Source: Williamsia sp. 1135 (GTDB lineage: Bacteria; Actinomycetota; Actinomycetes; Mycobacteriales; Mycobacteriaceae). Taken from it: a stretch of DNA of 64,000 bases. The stretch spans positions 23,435 to 87,434 of the forward strand of contig NZ_MJEI01000088.1 in assembly GCF_002095395.1 (NCBI RefSeq), written 5' to 3'. Shown one piece after another: positions 42,096-51,306 of this stretch. The first letter of the stretch is position 1. Every line of letters begins with the position of its first letter. Both the position numbers and the translations under genes were made by a program. The notes beneath the pieces are model-generated. The model searched no databases. It was not told where the DNA came from and was given only the letters and a program-made list of their open reading frames with translations.

Positions 42096-43021
42096 TGTCC
42101 GGCGGTCAGGCGCTGCTGCGGAACCCGGATGCACCTGTCGATCGACTGTTTGTGGAGCGGTCCGACGGTGCTTCCATCGCGGTCTGCAGTTATGGACCAG
42201 CCGACGCCGACGTGGTGGTGCTCGTCCACGGCTTCGCCGTCAACGCCAAGTACTGGTTCCCGCAGATCAACGGCCTGGCCGACAACCATCGCGTCATCGT
42301 CTACGACCAACGGGGACACGGGCGCTCGACCCTGGGCACCGGCCCGACGACGAACGAACATCTCGGTCAGGATCTCGAAGCCGTCCTCGCCGCCACCCTC
42401 GCCGACGGCGAGAAGGCAGTGATCGTCGGCCACAGCATGGGTGGCATGACAGTGATGAGCTGGGCCACCCAGTATCCGGACAGCGCAGCGCGGTACGCCA
42501 CGGCGATCATGCTCGCCGGTACCGCGGCCACCGCGCCGGTGTCGAAGGCCCCGATCCGGCTGGCCCAACCCGCTACGATTGTGCGCAGAGTCGAGTACGA
42601 AATGGCCTGGCTGGGCTTCAACGCCATTCACCGACCCGGTGGGGACCTCATGATGCGGACCGGTCTGTCGTTGGCACGCACCATCTTTCCGGGGATCAGC
42701 CGCCAACAGCTGAAGATGCTCGATTCCATCCTGCGGGAGACCAGTTGGCGGGCAAGAGAAAAGCTCGGGCGAGCGCTCGAAGACCTCGACGTGAGCGCGG
42801 GCCTGCGGAACATGCCGGTCCCCGTTGCGGTCGTGGTGGGAGACCGAGACCGTCTCACCCCGCCGCGGCTCGCCGAACCCGTCGCCCTTGGACTGCGTGC
42901 TGCAGGATCACTCGAACGGTACGAAATCTGGCGAGGCGCAACTCATCTGCTCAACTGGGAGCAGCCGCATCGCTTCAACAACATCGTCAGGTCGTTGCGG
43001 TCTGCGCACCTCCCTCGTTGA
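42095..43021 (+). CDS. Alpha/beta hydrolase, tandem paralogue
   Basis: 308 residues; core HGFAVNAKYWFPQINGL, YDQRGHGRS, GHSMGGMTVMSW, acid in VVGDRDRLTPP, His in GATHLLNWE. It lacks the membrane segment of its upstream paralogue, suggesting one membrane-bound and one cytosolic enzyme. ATG at 42095 chosen for the TGATG coupling. Convergent with deoC, 7-base gap. Confidence 0.92.
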   Translation: MSGGQALLRNPDAPVDRLFVERSDGASIAVCSYGPADADVVVLVHGFAVNAKYWFPQINGLADNHRVIVYDQRGHGRSTLGTGPTTNEHLGQDLEAVLAATLADGEKAVIVGHSMGGMTVMSWATQYPDSAARYATAIMLAGTAATAPVSKAPIRLAQPATIVRRVEYEMAWLGFNAIHRPGGDLMMRTGLSLARTIFPGISRQQLKMLDSILRETSWRAREKLGRALEDLDVSAGLRNMPVPVAVVVGDRDRLTPPRLAEPVALGLRAAGSLERYEIWRGATHLLNWEQPHRFNNIVRSLRSAHLPR

Positions 43022-43028
43022 CCGGCGT

Positions 43029-43730
43029 TCAGGCCTGCGGAAAACCCTCCAGCACAGCGCGCGACCCGGAGAGCCCGAGGCGCGTCGCGCCTGCGGCGAT
43101 CAGCTCCGCCGCGAACTCCGCGGTACGGATCCCCCCGCTGGCCTTCACCCCGACCGTGGCGGGCACCGCCGCGGCCATCAAGGTCACGGCCTCGGCACTG
43201 GCACCACCTGCGGGATGAAAGCCGGTGGAGGTCTTGACGAACGAGGCGCCCGCTTTGACCGCGACCTTGCAGACATCGGTGACGGTCTGCGGCCCGGCCA
43301 GGGCCAGCAGGGCCGCCGATTCGATGATCACCTTGAGCGTGACGTCGTTCCCGATCGCCTGCCGAACGGTGAGGACGTCGGCGAACACCTCGTCGAACTT
43401 GCCGTCCACCGCGGCGCCGACATCAATGACCATGTCGATCTCCTGCGCCCCGGAATCGACCGCGAGTTTGGCCTCCGACGCCTTGACCAACGAATGGTGC
43501 TTTCCGGACGGGAAGCCGGCCACCACGCAGCTGAGCTGAGCGCCGGTGTCGATCGGCAGCATCGACGGCGACAGGCAGACCGCGAGCACTCCGAGGTCGG
43601 CCGCTTCTGCGGCGGTGGCCTCGGCATCGGCGCGGGTCGCCTCGGGTTTGAGCAGGGTGTGGTCGACCAGGGCGGCGACCACTGAACGGGTCAGGTGCAG
43701 GCCGCTGCGGCCGGGCGCGGTGTCGGACAT
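43029..43730 (-). CDS. deoC: Deoxyribose-phosphate aldolase
   Basis: Class I aldolase, 233 residues, splitting 2-deoxyribose-5-phosphate into acetaldehyde and glyceraldehyde-3-phosphate in nucleoside salvage. Key residues: [10 protein letters not shown] near the N-terminus, [10 protein letters not shown], Schiff-base Lys in [16 protein letters not shown], and second Lys in [14 protein letters not shown] at 43730. By position it is Rv0478. Divergent from purU by 27 bases. Confidence 0.95.
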   Translation of the reverse strand: MSDTAPGRSGLHLTRSVVAALVDHTLLKPEATRADAEATAAEAADLGVLAVCLSPSMLPIDTGAQLSCVVAGFPSGKHHSLVKASEAKLAVDSGAQEIDMVIDVGAAVDGKFDEVFADVLTVRQAIGNDVTLKVIIESAALLALAGPQTVTDVCKVAVKAGASFVKTSTGFHPAGGASAEAVTLMAAAVPATVGVKASGGIRTAEFAAELIAAGATRLGLSGSRAVLEGFPQA

Positions 43731-43757
43731 GATCCGAGCTTGGCACACTGTTTGGTT

Positions 43758-44645
43758 GTGACCACACTCTCGCCGGCAAATGGCGCCGACCACCGGTACG
43801 TGCTGACCCTCGGCTGCCCCGACACGACCGGCATCGTCGCAAAGATCTCGAGTTTTCTCGCCGACATCGGGGGCTGGATCGTGGAGGCCGCCTACCACTC
43901 GGATCCTGACACCGGCTGGTTCTTCACGCGCCAGGCCGTGCGTGCGGATTCGGTGTCCGTCACGGTCGAGCAGCTGCGCGAGCGCTTCGCCGCCGAGGTG
44001 GTGGCCGGACTGGGGTCGGAAACCGAGTGGCGCGTGAGTGATTCGGCCGTTCCGAAGAAGACCGTCCTGCTGGTGAGCAAGGAGGGGCACTGCCTCGGGG
44101 ATCTGCTGGGCCGCTCGTACCGGGGAGAGCTACCAGCGGAGATCAACGCCGTCATCGGCAATCACCGCGATCTCGAAGATTTCAGCACCCGGATGGGCGT
44201 CCCGTTCCATCACATCCCGTTCGGCACCGACAAGGCCGGCGCTTTCGAGGAACTGCGCGCACTGGTGGACAGTCACAACCCGGACGCGGTGGTGCTGGCC
44301 CGGTTCATGCAGATCGTTCCCGAGGACCTGTGTGAGCACTGGGCGGGCAAGGCCATCAACATCCACCACAGCTTCCTGCCGTCGTTCATCGGGGCGAGGC
44401 CCTACCACCAGGCGTTCCAGCGGGGCGTGAAGCTCATCGGCGCCACCTGCCACTACGTCACCGGTGAGCTCGACGCCGGACCGATCATCGAGCAGGACGT
44501 CATCCGCGTCGATCACTCGGACACGGTCGCCGACATGGTGCGGCAAGGTCGGGACATCGAGAAGCTGGTCCTGGCCCGGGGCTTGCGCTGGCACCTGGAG
44601 GACCGGGTGTTGGTGCACGGTCGCAAGACCGTCGTCTTCAGCTGA
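43758..44645 (+). CDS. purU: Formyltetrahydrofolate deformylase
   Basis: 295 residues; hydrolyses 10-formyl-THF to formate and THF, balancing one-carbon pools. N-terminal ACT domain ([30 protein letters not shown]) and C-terminal formyltransferase fold with [32 protein letters not shown] and the catalytic Asp in [14 protein letters not shown] at 43758 (VTTLSPANG) places the ACT domain correctly. A strong hairpin follows. Confidence 0.95.
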   Translation: MTTLSPANGADHRYVLTLGCPDTTGIVAKISSFLADIGGWIVEAAYHSDPDTGWFFTRQAVRADSVSVTVEQLRERFAAEVVAGLGSETEWRVSDSAVPKKTVLLVSKEGHCLGDLLGRSYRGELPAEINAVIGNHRDLEDFSTRMGVPFHHIPFGTDKAGAFEELRALVDSHNPDAVVLARFMQIVPEDLCEHWAGKAINIHHSFLPSFIGARPYHQAFQRGVKLIGATCHYVTGELDAGPIIEQDVIRVDHSDTVADMVRQGRDIEKLVLARGLRWHLEDRVLVHGRKTVVFS

Positions 44646-44667
44646 TCGCCGCACCACCCGCCGAAGT

Positions 44668-44705
44668 TTGCGCCGCCCACCCGCAACAGCGGATGGGCGG
44701 CGCAA
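44668..44705. terminator. 17-bp hairpin between purU and DUF2993 gene
   Basis: TTGCGCCGCCCACCCGC (44668-44684) pairs with 44689-44705, one mismatch, four-base loop. Convergent junction; probably bidirectional. Confidence 0.8.
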
Positions 44706-44743
44706 TCACGGGTGGCGCGGCTGAAGCGATCAGCGCAACCGGG

Positions 44744-45931
44744 TCAGACGACGCTGCAGTTCTCGGCGTCCGAATCCGAGGCGCCGACATTCTCCTGGGT
44801 CAACGCGATGTCGTTGCCGGAGAACGCGAACTCGACACCCTTGTCGGAGACGCTCAGCCTGTCGAAGCTGACGTCGTCGAACAGCGGCGGGAACATCCCG
44901 GCGCTGACCTGATCGACCAGGGTTTGCGCCCATGAGTTGGGGATTCCGAGAGTCAGTGCACTGGCTTTGACCACCTCGAACGTCAGCTTGCCGTTCTGCG
45001 TGACCGGCTTGAGCTCGGTCTCGGCCGGGATCGGGATGCCGAGCAACGAGAAGCTGGCCTTGAGGGTGACGGTGCCGGCCGCGGCGTTCCCGGTGACCGA
45101 CTCGACGGTCATCCCGCCACCGATCGAACCGAGGAGCCCGGTCAGTCCGCCACCCTGATCCGGAGTGGGTGCGGTCGGCTGCGCGGTGGTGTCCTGCTGG
45201 CTCAGCTCCATGATCCGGCCGAACGGGACGTAGCCCTCGCCTTTGAGCCCACCGATGGTAGTGGTGTTGTCACCGGTGGTGATGTCGTCGCCCCTGGCGT
45301 GCAGCTTCATGTCCGAATCACCCTCGTCGCTGGTGTCGACCTGCACGTAGGGGATCTTGCCGGACACCCACTGGAACAGCATGGGCTGTTTGCTGAGCGA
45401 CACCGAGGTCGAAGCGCCGGTGAGCTCACCGAACGACTGCTCCATGCAGTCCTTCGCCTTGCTCCGCAGATACAGTTCGCTGCCGACGCCGGAGATCACC
45501 AGCAACAGCACGATGCTGAGGGCGACCACTCCCGCGATCAAGCCCTTCCGCCGTTTCGGGCGCTGCGGCGAGACTCCGCCACCGTCAGGGCCTGGACCGT
45601 TGGGCGGTGGCCCGTCGGATGGGGGACCTGAGTAGGGCGCAAAACCATCCCGGTGCACTTCATCCGGGGGCACGTCGAGTTGCGCGGTGTCGTGGCGCTC
45701 CTGCGTGTAGGCCTGCGGCACCGAGCCGGGTGGGACCGGTGCGAACTGGTCCGTGGCTGGACTGGGGTCACCCGCCTGATTCTCGGGTATCCCGGGAACC
45801 GGCGCATCCGGAGGGGGTGGGTCGGCAGGGGCTGCCGGCTTGGTCAGATCGGAGCCCTCGGCGGGACCGGTGGTTGATTCAGGCGGCCCCCCGGCCGGGT
45901 TGGATTCGGCATCTTCGCGGTTATTCATCAC
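44744..45931 (-). CDS. DUF2993 (LmeA-like) membrane-anchored protein
   Basis: 395 residues. A Pro/Asp-rich cytoplasmic segment of about 130 residues leads to RPKRRKGLIAGVVALSIVLLLVISG (one helix), then an extracytoplasmic DUF2993 domain (CMEQSFGELTGASTSVSLSKQP; GDDITTGDNTTTIGGLKGEGYVPFG). In mycobacteria DUF2993 includes LmeA, needed for lipomannan maturation; this one corresponds in position to Rv0479c. Exact activity is unknown. ATG-ATG start. Confidence 0.85.
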   Translation of the reverse strand: MMNNREDAESNPAGGPPESTTGPAEGSDLTKPAAPADPPPPDAPVPGIPENQAGDPSPATDQFAPVPPGSVPQAYTQERHDTAQLDVPPDEVHRDGFAPYSGPPSDGPPPNGPGPDGGGVSPQRPKRRKGLIAGVVALSIVLLLVISGVGSELYLRSKAKDCMEQSFGELTGASTSVSLSKQPMLFQWVSGKIPYVQVDTSDEGDSDMKLHARGDDITTGDNTTTIGGLKGEGYVPFGRIMELSQQDTTAQPTAPTPDQGGGLTGLLGSIGGGMTVESVTGNAAAGTVTLKASFSLLGIPIPAETELKPVTQNGKLTFEVVKASALTLGIPNSWAQTLVDQVSAGMFPPLFDDVSFDRLSVSDKGVEFAFSGNDIALTQENVGASDSDAENCSVV

Positions 45932-45974
45932 CGTCGATGATGCCCGGTGGGACGTCGCAGATGGTAAGAGTTGG

Positions 45975-46805
45975 CTAAGTATCGGAGTCGGCGCAGGTCA
46001 TCGCCGCGGAATTCACGTCCCGCCGGTTGGACAACACCGCAATTGAGGCCCCGGCCCGCTCGACCTCGCCGAAGTCGAGGTCGAGAACCGCGAGCTCCGG
46101 TTGGTCGCCCAACTCGGTGTGCACCGTGCCGAACGGTCCGGCCAGGATGGAATGTCCGATACCGGTGGGGGCCGAGGAATCGGCCACCTCGGGGTCGTTC
46201 GGGACGGCTTGTCCGACCGCTGCGACGAAACACCCGCTGTCGAGGGCCCGTGCGGCGGCGAGCGTCCGCCACTGCTCGAGCTTGCCCGGACCGCTGCCCC
46301 ACGACGTCGGGACGACGATGAGGGTGGCGCCGCCATCGGCGAGGGCGGTGAACAGTGTCGGAAACCGGATGTCGTAACAGGTGGCGGTGCCGATCATGAC
46401 GTCGCCGACCCGAAATGAGTGCGCCCGATCGCCCGCCTGCACCGTGCGAGACTCCTCGAACCCGAACGCGTCGTACAGGTGGATCTTGTCGTAACCGGAG
46501 ATCGCGCCGCCGGGTCCGGCGATCACGAGGGTGTTCCGCACCCGTCCGCCGTCGCCGGGGGTGAACATGCCGGCGACCACCGAGACCGCATTGTCGGCGG
46601 CGATCTGAGCGACAGCCTGCGCCCACGGTCCATCGAGTGGCTGCGCGATCGGCCCGAGCTTCACGCCGAACCGGCACATGGTCGCTTCGGGAAAGATCAC
46701 CAGGTCAGCACCCAGGGCGGCCGCAGCGGACGTCTGTTCAGCGACCAGCGCGAGGTTCTTGTCTGGATCGGTGCCGCTGGAGATCTGGGCCAAGGCGATA
46801 CGCAT
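45975..46805 (-). CDS. Carbon-nitrogen hydrolase (nitrilase superfamily)
   Basis: 276 residues with the full Glu-Lys-Cys triad: Glu in VIFPEATMCRF, Lys in GYDKIHLYDAFG, Cys in IGTATCYDIRFP. Cleaves amides or N-carbamoyl compounds; in bacteria members include omega-amidase and deaminated-glutathione amidase. By position it is Rv0480c. The product is cytosolic. ATG at 46805. Confidence 0.93.
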   Translation of the reverse strand: MRIALAQISSGTDPDKNLALVAEQTSAAAALGADLVIFPEATMCRFGVKLGPIAQPLDGPWAQAVAQIAADNAVSVVAGMFTPGDGGRVRNTLVIAGPGGAISGYDKIHLYDAFGFEESRTVQAGDRAHSFRVGDVMIGTATCYDIRFPTLFTALADGGATLIVVPTSWGSGPGKLEQWRTLAAARALDSGCFVAAVGQAVPNDPEVADSSAPTGIGHSILAGPFGTVHTELGDQPELAVLDLDFGEVERAGASIAVLSNRRDVNSAAMTCADSDT

Positions 46806-46855
46806 ACGACCACCCTACGACCGTTCATCGTCGGTAAGGGCACGGTCGGCGGGGG

Positions 46856-47695
46856 TCAGGAGGACGGGGCGACCTGGTCCCACGGGACGGTCAGGACGTT
46901 GTCGCGGTGTCGGCGTCTGTCGGGTAGTGGATGGATGCCATTGTCAGGTAACAACTCCAATGTCCGGAGCCACCGTTGGCGCGGACCGAACGGCGCCAAC
47001 GGGGCCGCGATGTCCCAGCAGCGATCCAGGGTGCGGATCAACTGATGTACGGGTTCGCCGGGGATGTTGCGGTGGATCAGCGCCTTCGGCAGGCGCTCGG
47101 CCAGGTCCGACGGCCGCTGGCTGTGCAGCGGATCCCAGGCGAGCGTGAACGTCAGCGGCCGGTGTTCATCGAGCAGGATCCAGCAGCAGCGACGGCCGAG
47201 TTCGTCGCAGGTGCCCTCGACGATGAACCCACCTGGTCCCAGCTGTCGTTGCATCCGCGACCATGCGGCCGGCACCTGGGATTCGTCGTACTGGCGCAAG
47301 ACGTTGAACGCACGGACGAGGTGGGGTCGCAGACCCGCCAGCTCGAAGCCACCCACCGCGAAGCGGACTCCCGCCTGCGGAGGCACCACGCGGGCAGGGT
47401 CGATCTCGAGGCCGACCATCTGGACGGCGGGCACCCTGGCCCGCAGCCGGGCTGCCAATTCGATGGCGGTGTCGGGACGGGCGCCGTATCCGAGGTCGAC
47501 GGCCAGCGGCGTCGCGGCGTCGGACAGCACCGCCACGATCTCGCTGTGGTGGGTGATCCAGCGGTCTATCCGCCGAAGTCGGTTGATACCGGTGGTGCCC
47601 CGCGTGATCGTTCCGTCGGGACGGCCCGCACTGCCGGCGCGGACAGGCCCGTCAGAGGTTGGCGTCGATCCACCCTGAGGTGAATTCCGCCTCAC
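46856..47695 (-). CDS. SAM-dependent methyltransferase-like protein
   Basis: Up to 279 residues. The Rossmann core has PLAVDLGYGARPDTAIELAARL (motif I, GYG rather than GxGxG), MVGLEIDPARV (acidic motif) and LGPGGFIVEGTCDELGRRC. The C-terminal half is specific (FGPRQRWLRTLELLPDNG). A small-molecule methyltransferase is likely but unproven. The frame overlaps the preceding DUF2505 gene by 44 bases; GTG at 47644 (VRAGSAGRPDG) would avoid this, so the start is uncertain. Confidence 0.78.
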   Translation of the reverse strand: MRRNSPQGGSTPTSDGPVRAGSAGRPDGTITRGTTGINRLRRIDRWITHHSEIVAVLSDAATPLAVDLGYGARPDTAIELAARLRARVPAVQMVGLEIDPARVVPPQAGVRFAVGGFELAGLRPHLVRAFNVLRQYDESQVPAAWSRMQRQLGPGGFIVEGTCDELGRRCCWILLDEHRPLTFTLAWDPLHSQRPSDLAERLPKALIHRNIPGEPVHQLIRTLDRCWDIAAPLAPFGPRQRWLRTLELLPDNGIHPLPDRRRHRDNVLTVPWDQVAPSS

Positions 47696-48161
47696 CGCGG
47701 AACAGGTCGACCAGGTTCACCAGCATCATCTGTTCGAGTTTGCCGTTGATGAACGGGATGAAGACCTTGACCTCGGTGGTGCGGCGGATGGTGCAGCCGG
47801 TGTCGGTCGGGAAGAGTTCCTGCGTGCCGGTCAGACTCCCGGGGCCCGCGGGGATCGACGCGGCGTACGTGCCCTTGGTGTTCTCCGGATCGAACGGGCC
47901 GAGAGCCTCGGTGCGGGTGATGATCATGTCCTTCGACATCACCGTTTGAGCGATTGCCGGAAGCTCGGTGCGTGGTAGCACCTGCTTGAGAACGACGTCG
48001 ATACCGTTGACGTCCACCGTGTAGGTCTCGATCTCGGACTGTGGCGTCAGCTTCCGGAACTCTTCCATCTGCGCGTCCCAGAACTCTCGCATCGACAGCG
48101 CTTGATAGACCTTCTCGGCGGGATGGTGGTAACGGGCTGAGTAGGACAGACGGCGTGCCAT
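47652..48161 (-). CDS. DUF2505 (SRPBCC-like) protein
   Basis: 169 residues, START/SRPBCC-like ligand-binding fold described as DUF2505: SYSARYHHPAEKVYQALSMREFWDAQ, then VMSKDMIITRTEALGPFDP, and TTEVKVFIPFINGKLEQMM. Equivalent to Rv0481c. Probably binds a hydrophobic ligand; no enzyme activity known. A second copy lies immediately upstream (54-base gap). Confidence 0.88.
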   Translation of the reverse strand: MARRLSYSARYHHPAEKVYQALSMREFWDAQMEEFRKLTPQSEIETYTVDVNGIDVVLKQVLPRTELPAIAQTVMSKDMIITRTEALGPFDPENTKGTYAASIPAGPGSLTGTQELFPTDTGCTIRRTTEVKVFIPFINGKLEQMMLVNLVDLFRGEAEFTSGWIDANL

Positions 48162-48215
48162 GGGGCAAAGCCTAACGTGCCAGGAACGCTCGACCCGGAG
48201 GCACCTGGTGTCCGC

Positions 48216-48716
48216 TCACTGCTGTCCGATCCAGTTGACCGTGTAGTCGCGCTCGGCGTCGATGAGTGCCTGCACTTCTTTCGCGATCTGCTTCTCGATC
48301 TTTCCGCCGACGAACGGAATCGACACCTCGACCGAACCGTCGAAGATCACCTGCGCCCCGGTAGCCGTGGACACCAGGGTCTGAGTGCCGTTGACCTTCG
48401 CGGGTGCGCCGGTGACGACCGCGGAGAAGGTGCCGTTGGTGACCTCGTCTCCGTCCACCGACCACACCACCGTGCGCGCGATCTCGAGGTCACCTTTGCG
48501 GATCTTGGTGATCACCGACGGGAGATTCTTCTCGGGGACGCGCTGTTGCAGGACGACCCGGACCTCGTCGTCGGTCGCGGTGAACGACTCGAGTTCGGAC
48601 ACATCGGCCGCGACATTGGCGACCAGATCGCGCCAATACTGCTCTGAGGTGATCGCCGCGGCGAACTGAGCCGGGGGACAGGAAAAGTCGAGGGAATGCC
48701 GAAGCTTGGTCGCCAT
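48216..48716 (-). CDS. DUF2505 (SRPBCC-like) protein, second copy
   Basis: 166 residues, paralogous to the next gene downstream: LRHSLDFSCPPAQFAAAITSEQYW, LPSVITKIRKGDLEIARTVVW, and SVEVSIPFVGGKIEKQI aligned to the same positions. The ATG at 48716-48714 touches the murB upstream region; murB is divergent with only about 22 bases between the likely starts, so their promoters must overlap the opposite coding sequence or both mRNAs be nearly leaderless. Confidence 0.88.
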   Translation of the reverse strand: MATKLRHSLDFSCPPAQFAAAITSEQYWRDLVANVAADVSELESFTATDDEVRVVLQQRVPEKNLPSVITKIRKGDLEIARTVVWSVDGDEVTNGTFSAVVTGAPAKVNGTQTLVSTATGAQVIFDGSVEVSIPFVGGKIEKQIAKEVQALIDAERDYTVNWIGQQ

Positions 48717-48738
48717 GGATGCAGGCTACCGTTGCCGG

Positions 48739-49794
48739 GTGGTCACACATGACAACTCCCTGCCGCTGTCGCAGATCACCACCTTGCGGGTGGGTGGTCC
48801 CGCCAAGAACTTCGTCCGCTGTACCGACGCCGATTCGCTGATCCAGACCGTCGGCGACCTGGATGCGGCCGGGACGCCGGTGCTGCTGGTGGGTGGCGGA
48901 TCGAACCTCGTGATCAGCGACGACGGATTCGACGGCACGGTGGTGCAGATCGCGAACACCGAGACCGATTGGCGATCGGACCACGTGACCGCCGGGGCCG
49001 GGGTGAACTGGGACGACTTGGTCGCGGAGAGTATCGAGCGAGGGTTCGGTGGTCTCGAGTGCCTGTCCGGGATCCCGGGCGCGGCAGGCGCGACCCCGGT
49101 GCAGAATGTCGGGGCGTACGGCGTCGAGGTCGGGTCGTTGTTGCGGTCGGTGCAGATCTTCGATCGCCGCTCGGGTGGCCTGAACTGGGTGGACGTCGGC
49201 GACCTGGAACTCGGTTACCGCACCAGCCGGCTCAAGCGGCGCAACGATGAACTGGTGGTACAGGTGTCGTTCCGGCTACACGAGGACGGTCTGAGCGAGC
49301 CGATCAGGTACCGCGAGCTGGCCGGGGCACTGAACGTGGCCGAGGGGGAGCGGGCACCGGCCGCGGACGTGCGGGCGGCGGTGCTGGGGCTGCGTTCGGG
49401 CAAGGGCATGGTGCTGGACCCTGATGACCACGACACGTGGAGCGTCGGCTCCTTCTTCACCAATCCGATTGTGCCCCAGGAGCATCTCCCGAAGGTGCTG
49501 ACCAGGATCGTCGAGGAGCTCGGCGCCGAGGCGACGGTTCCCCAGTTCCCCGCCGATCTGGGCGTCAAGTTGTCGGCCGGCTGGCTGATCGAGCGCGCTG
49601 GTTTCGCCAGGGGATTTCCGGATTCCGGTGCACCGGCGCGCCTGTCGACGAAGCATTCACTGGCGATCACCAACAGGGGCGAGGCTCGTGCGGAAGACAT
49701 CGTCGAGCTCGCGAAGCGGGTCCGTGACGGAGTTCACGAAAGGTTCGGGTTGTGGTTGGAACCCGAACCTGTGCTGGTGGGATGCACCCTCTGA
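48739..49794 (+). CDS. murB: UDP-N-acetylmuramate dehydrogenase
   Basis: FAD enzyme of about 351 residues reducing UDP-GlcNAc-enolpyruvate to UDP-MurNAc for peptidoglycan. Type I features: TLRVGGPAKNFVR, FAD motif LVGGGSNLVISDDGFDG, GIPGAAGATPVQNVGAYG, YRTSRLKR, the catalytic Ser in WSVGSFFTNPIV and Glu in the last domain. GTG at 48739 chosen; a longer start at 48706 would overlap the divergent gene's start codon. Equivalent to Rv0482. Confidence 0.94.
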   Translation: MVTHDNSLPLSQITTLRVGGPAKNFVRCTDADSLIQTVGDLDAAGTPVLLVGGGSNLVISDDGFDGTVVQIANTETDWRSDHVTAGAGVNWDDLVAESIERGFGGLECLSGIPGAAGATPVQNVGAYGVEVGSLLRSVQIFDRRSGGLNWVDVGDLELGYRTSRLKRRNDELVVQVSFRLHEDGLSEPIRYRELAGALNVAEGERAPAADVRAAVLGLRSGKGMVLDPDDHDTWSVGSFFTNPIVPQEHLPKVLTRIVEELGAEATVPQFPADLGVKLSAGWLIERAGFARGFPDSGAPARLSTKHSLAITNRGEARAEDIVELAKRVRDGVHERFGLWLEPEPVLVGCTL

Positions 49795-49872
49795 CGCTGT
49801 TGCGCTGGTCGTGGGCCCCGCGGCAGCCTTCGTGGAGGATTAGAGTTCCGGGCTACAGGTAATGTTTCGTGC

Positions 49873-51186
49873 ATGAGTGAATACCGTGACCGCCTCATGC
49901 TGTCCAGGCGATCGGCCCTCACGGCTCTCGCCGTCGGCGCGGCCGGAGTGACCGCAGCAGCCTGCAGCAGTGACAACAAGTCCGGTGACGCGGCCCAGGA
50001 GAGCAAGGCACCCTCGGATCCTGATGCCACCGTGACCTACAGCCCGCCGCTCGACACCACCGACGCCTCCCCGATCGTGGAGGTCTCGGTCAAGGTCACC
50101 GACGGCGTGCTGAACCCGGATGTGAAGCTGACCAATGCCAGCGGTCGGGTCGTGACCGGCGCGATGTCGGAGGACCGTAAGACCTTCACCGTCACCGAGC
50201 CACTCGGCTACGGCGGCCAGTACACATGGTCCGGTTCTGCGATGGGCAACGATCGTCGTGCTGTCCCGCTCGCTGGCACCTTTGCCACCGTGACGCCGGA
50301 GAACCAGATCGGGCTCGTGGTCAACCTCGCAGACGGCCAGGAAGTCGGTGTCGCGACCCCGCTCATCCTGACGTTCGACGAAGTCGTCAATGACAAGAAG
50401 GCCGTCGAGCAGGCCCTCAAGGTCACCACGACGCCCGAGACCGAGGGCAGCTGGGCATGGCTCGGCGAAGACGGCGGATCGCGCGTCCATTGGCGGACCA
50501 AGGAGTACTACCAGCCGGGCACGAAGGTCTCGATGGTCGCGAAACTCTACGGACTCGACCACGGCGACGGATACTACGGCGAGGCCGACGTCACCAGCGA
50601 CTTCGTCATCGGCCGCAACCAGGTTGTCCTCGCCGACGCCGACTCCCACCAGATCGTGGTGCAGAACGACGGCAACACCCTGATGACCCTGCCGTGCAGC
50701 TACGGCGAGGGCGACCTCGACCGCAACGTCACGCGGTCGGGTATCCACGTCGTCAGCGAGAAGCACGAAGACTTCTACATGAGCAATCCCGCGGCCGGAT
50801 ACTTCAACGTCCGCGAGCGCTACGCCGTGCGTATCTCCAACAACGGCGAGTTCATCCACGCGAACCCGGATACCGTTGGCGTCCAGGGCTCGTCGAACGT
50901 CACCAACGGCTGCATCAACCTCTCGCTCGACAACGCGTCGCAGTATTTCGCCACCGCGATGTACGGCGATCCGGTGGAGGTCACCAACACTCGCATCCCG
51001 CTGTCGGAGGCGGACGGCGACATCTATGACTGGATCTACGACTGGGAGACGTGGAAGTCGATGTCGGCGCTCGCAGGCGAGCCCGATGTGAAGTCGGCTC
51101 CGGCGACACCGAAGGACGCTCCGGATGTCTCGGGCATCCCGACAACTCCGCAGAACTCGGGGTCGCGGCAGACACCGGTCGGCTGA
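49873..51186 (+). CDS. L,D-transpeptidase lipoprotein (LprQ/LdtMt5 type)
   Basis: 437 residues. The signal carries SRR and lipobox TAAAC (Cys32), a possible Tat lipoprotein. Two Ig-like domains (about 45-240) precede the YkuD transpeptidase domain with His in GEFIHANPDT (H329) and the nucleophile in VTNGCINLS (N345, G346, C347). Most L,D-transpeptidases have SHGC; the NGC form matches my recollection of M. tuberculosis LdtMt5 (Rv0483), to which this is syntenic. It forms 3-3 cross-links or anchors in peptidoglycan. Pro/Ser-rich C-terminal tail. Confidence 0.93.
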   Translation: MSEYRDRLMLSRRSALTALAVGAAGVTAAACSSDNKSGDAAQESKAPSDPDATVTYSPPLDTTDASPIVEVSVKVTDGVLNPDVKLTNASGRVVTGAMSEDRKTFTVTEPLGYGGQYTWSGSAMGNDRRAVPLAGTFATVTPENQIGLVVNLADGQEVGVATPLILTFDEVVNDKKAVEQALKVTTTPETEGSWAWLGEDGGSRVHWRTKEYYQPGTKVSMVAKLYGLDHGDGYYGEADVTSDFVIGRNQVVLADADSHQIVVQNDGNTLMTLPCSYGEGDLDRNVTRSGIHVVSEKHEDFYMSNPAAGYFNVRERYAVRISNNGEFIHANPDTVGVQGSSNVTNGCINLSLDNASQYFATAMYGDPVEVTNTRIPLSEADGDIYDWIYDWETWKSMSALAGEPDVKSAPATPKDAPDVSGIPTTPQNSGSRQTPVG

Positions 51187-51203
51187 CCGACACGCTTCAC
51201 CAC

Positions 51204-51266
51204 ATTCGGCCCCGTACCGAGTGAGCGAGGGATATCTTCCCTCGGACACTCGGTACGGGGCCGAAT
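51204..51266. terminator. Long bidirectional hairpin after L,D-transpeptidase gene
   Basis: Outer arms of 20 perfect pairs (51204-51223 with 51247-51266), an AG/GA internal loop, then seven more pairs (51226-51232 with 51238-51244) and a five-base loop. Convergent junction. Confidence 0.85.
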
Positions 51267-51306
51267 TCGGTGCTGTCTCGCCGCGAGCGGCGCCGACCTC
51301 AGACGA

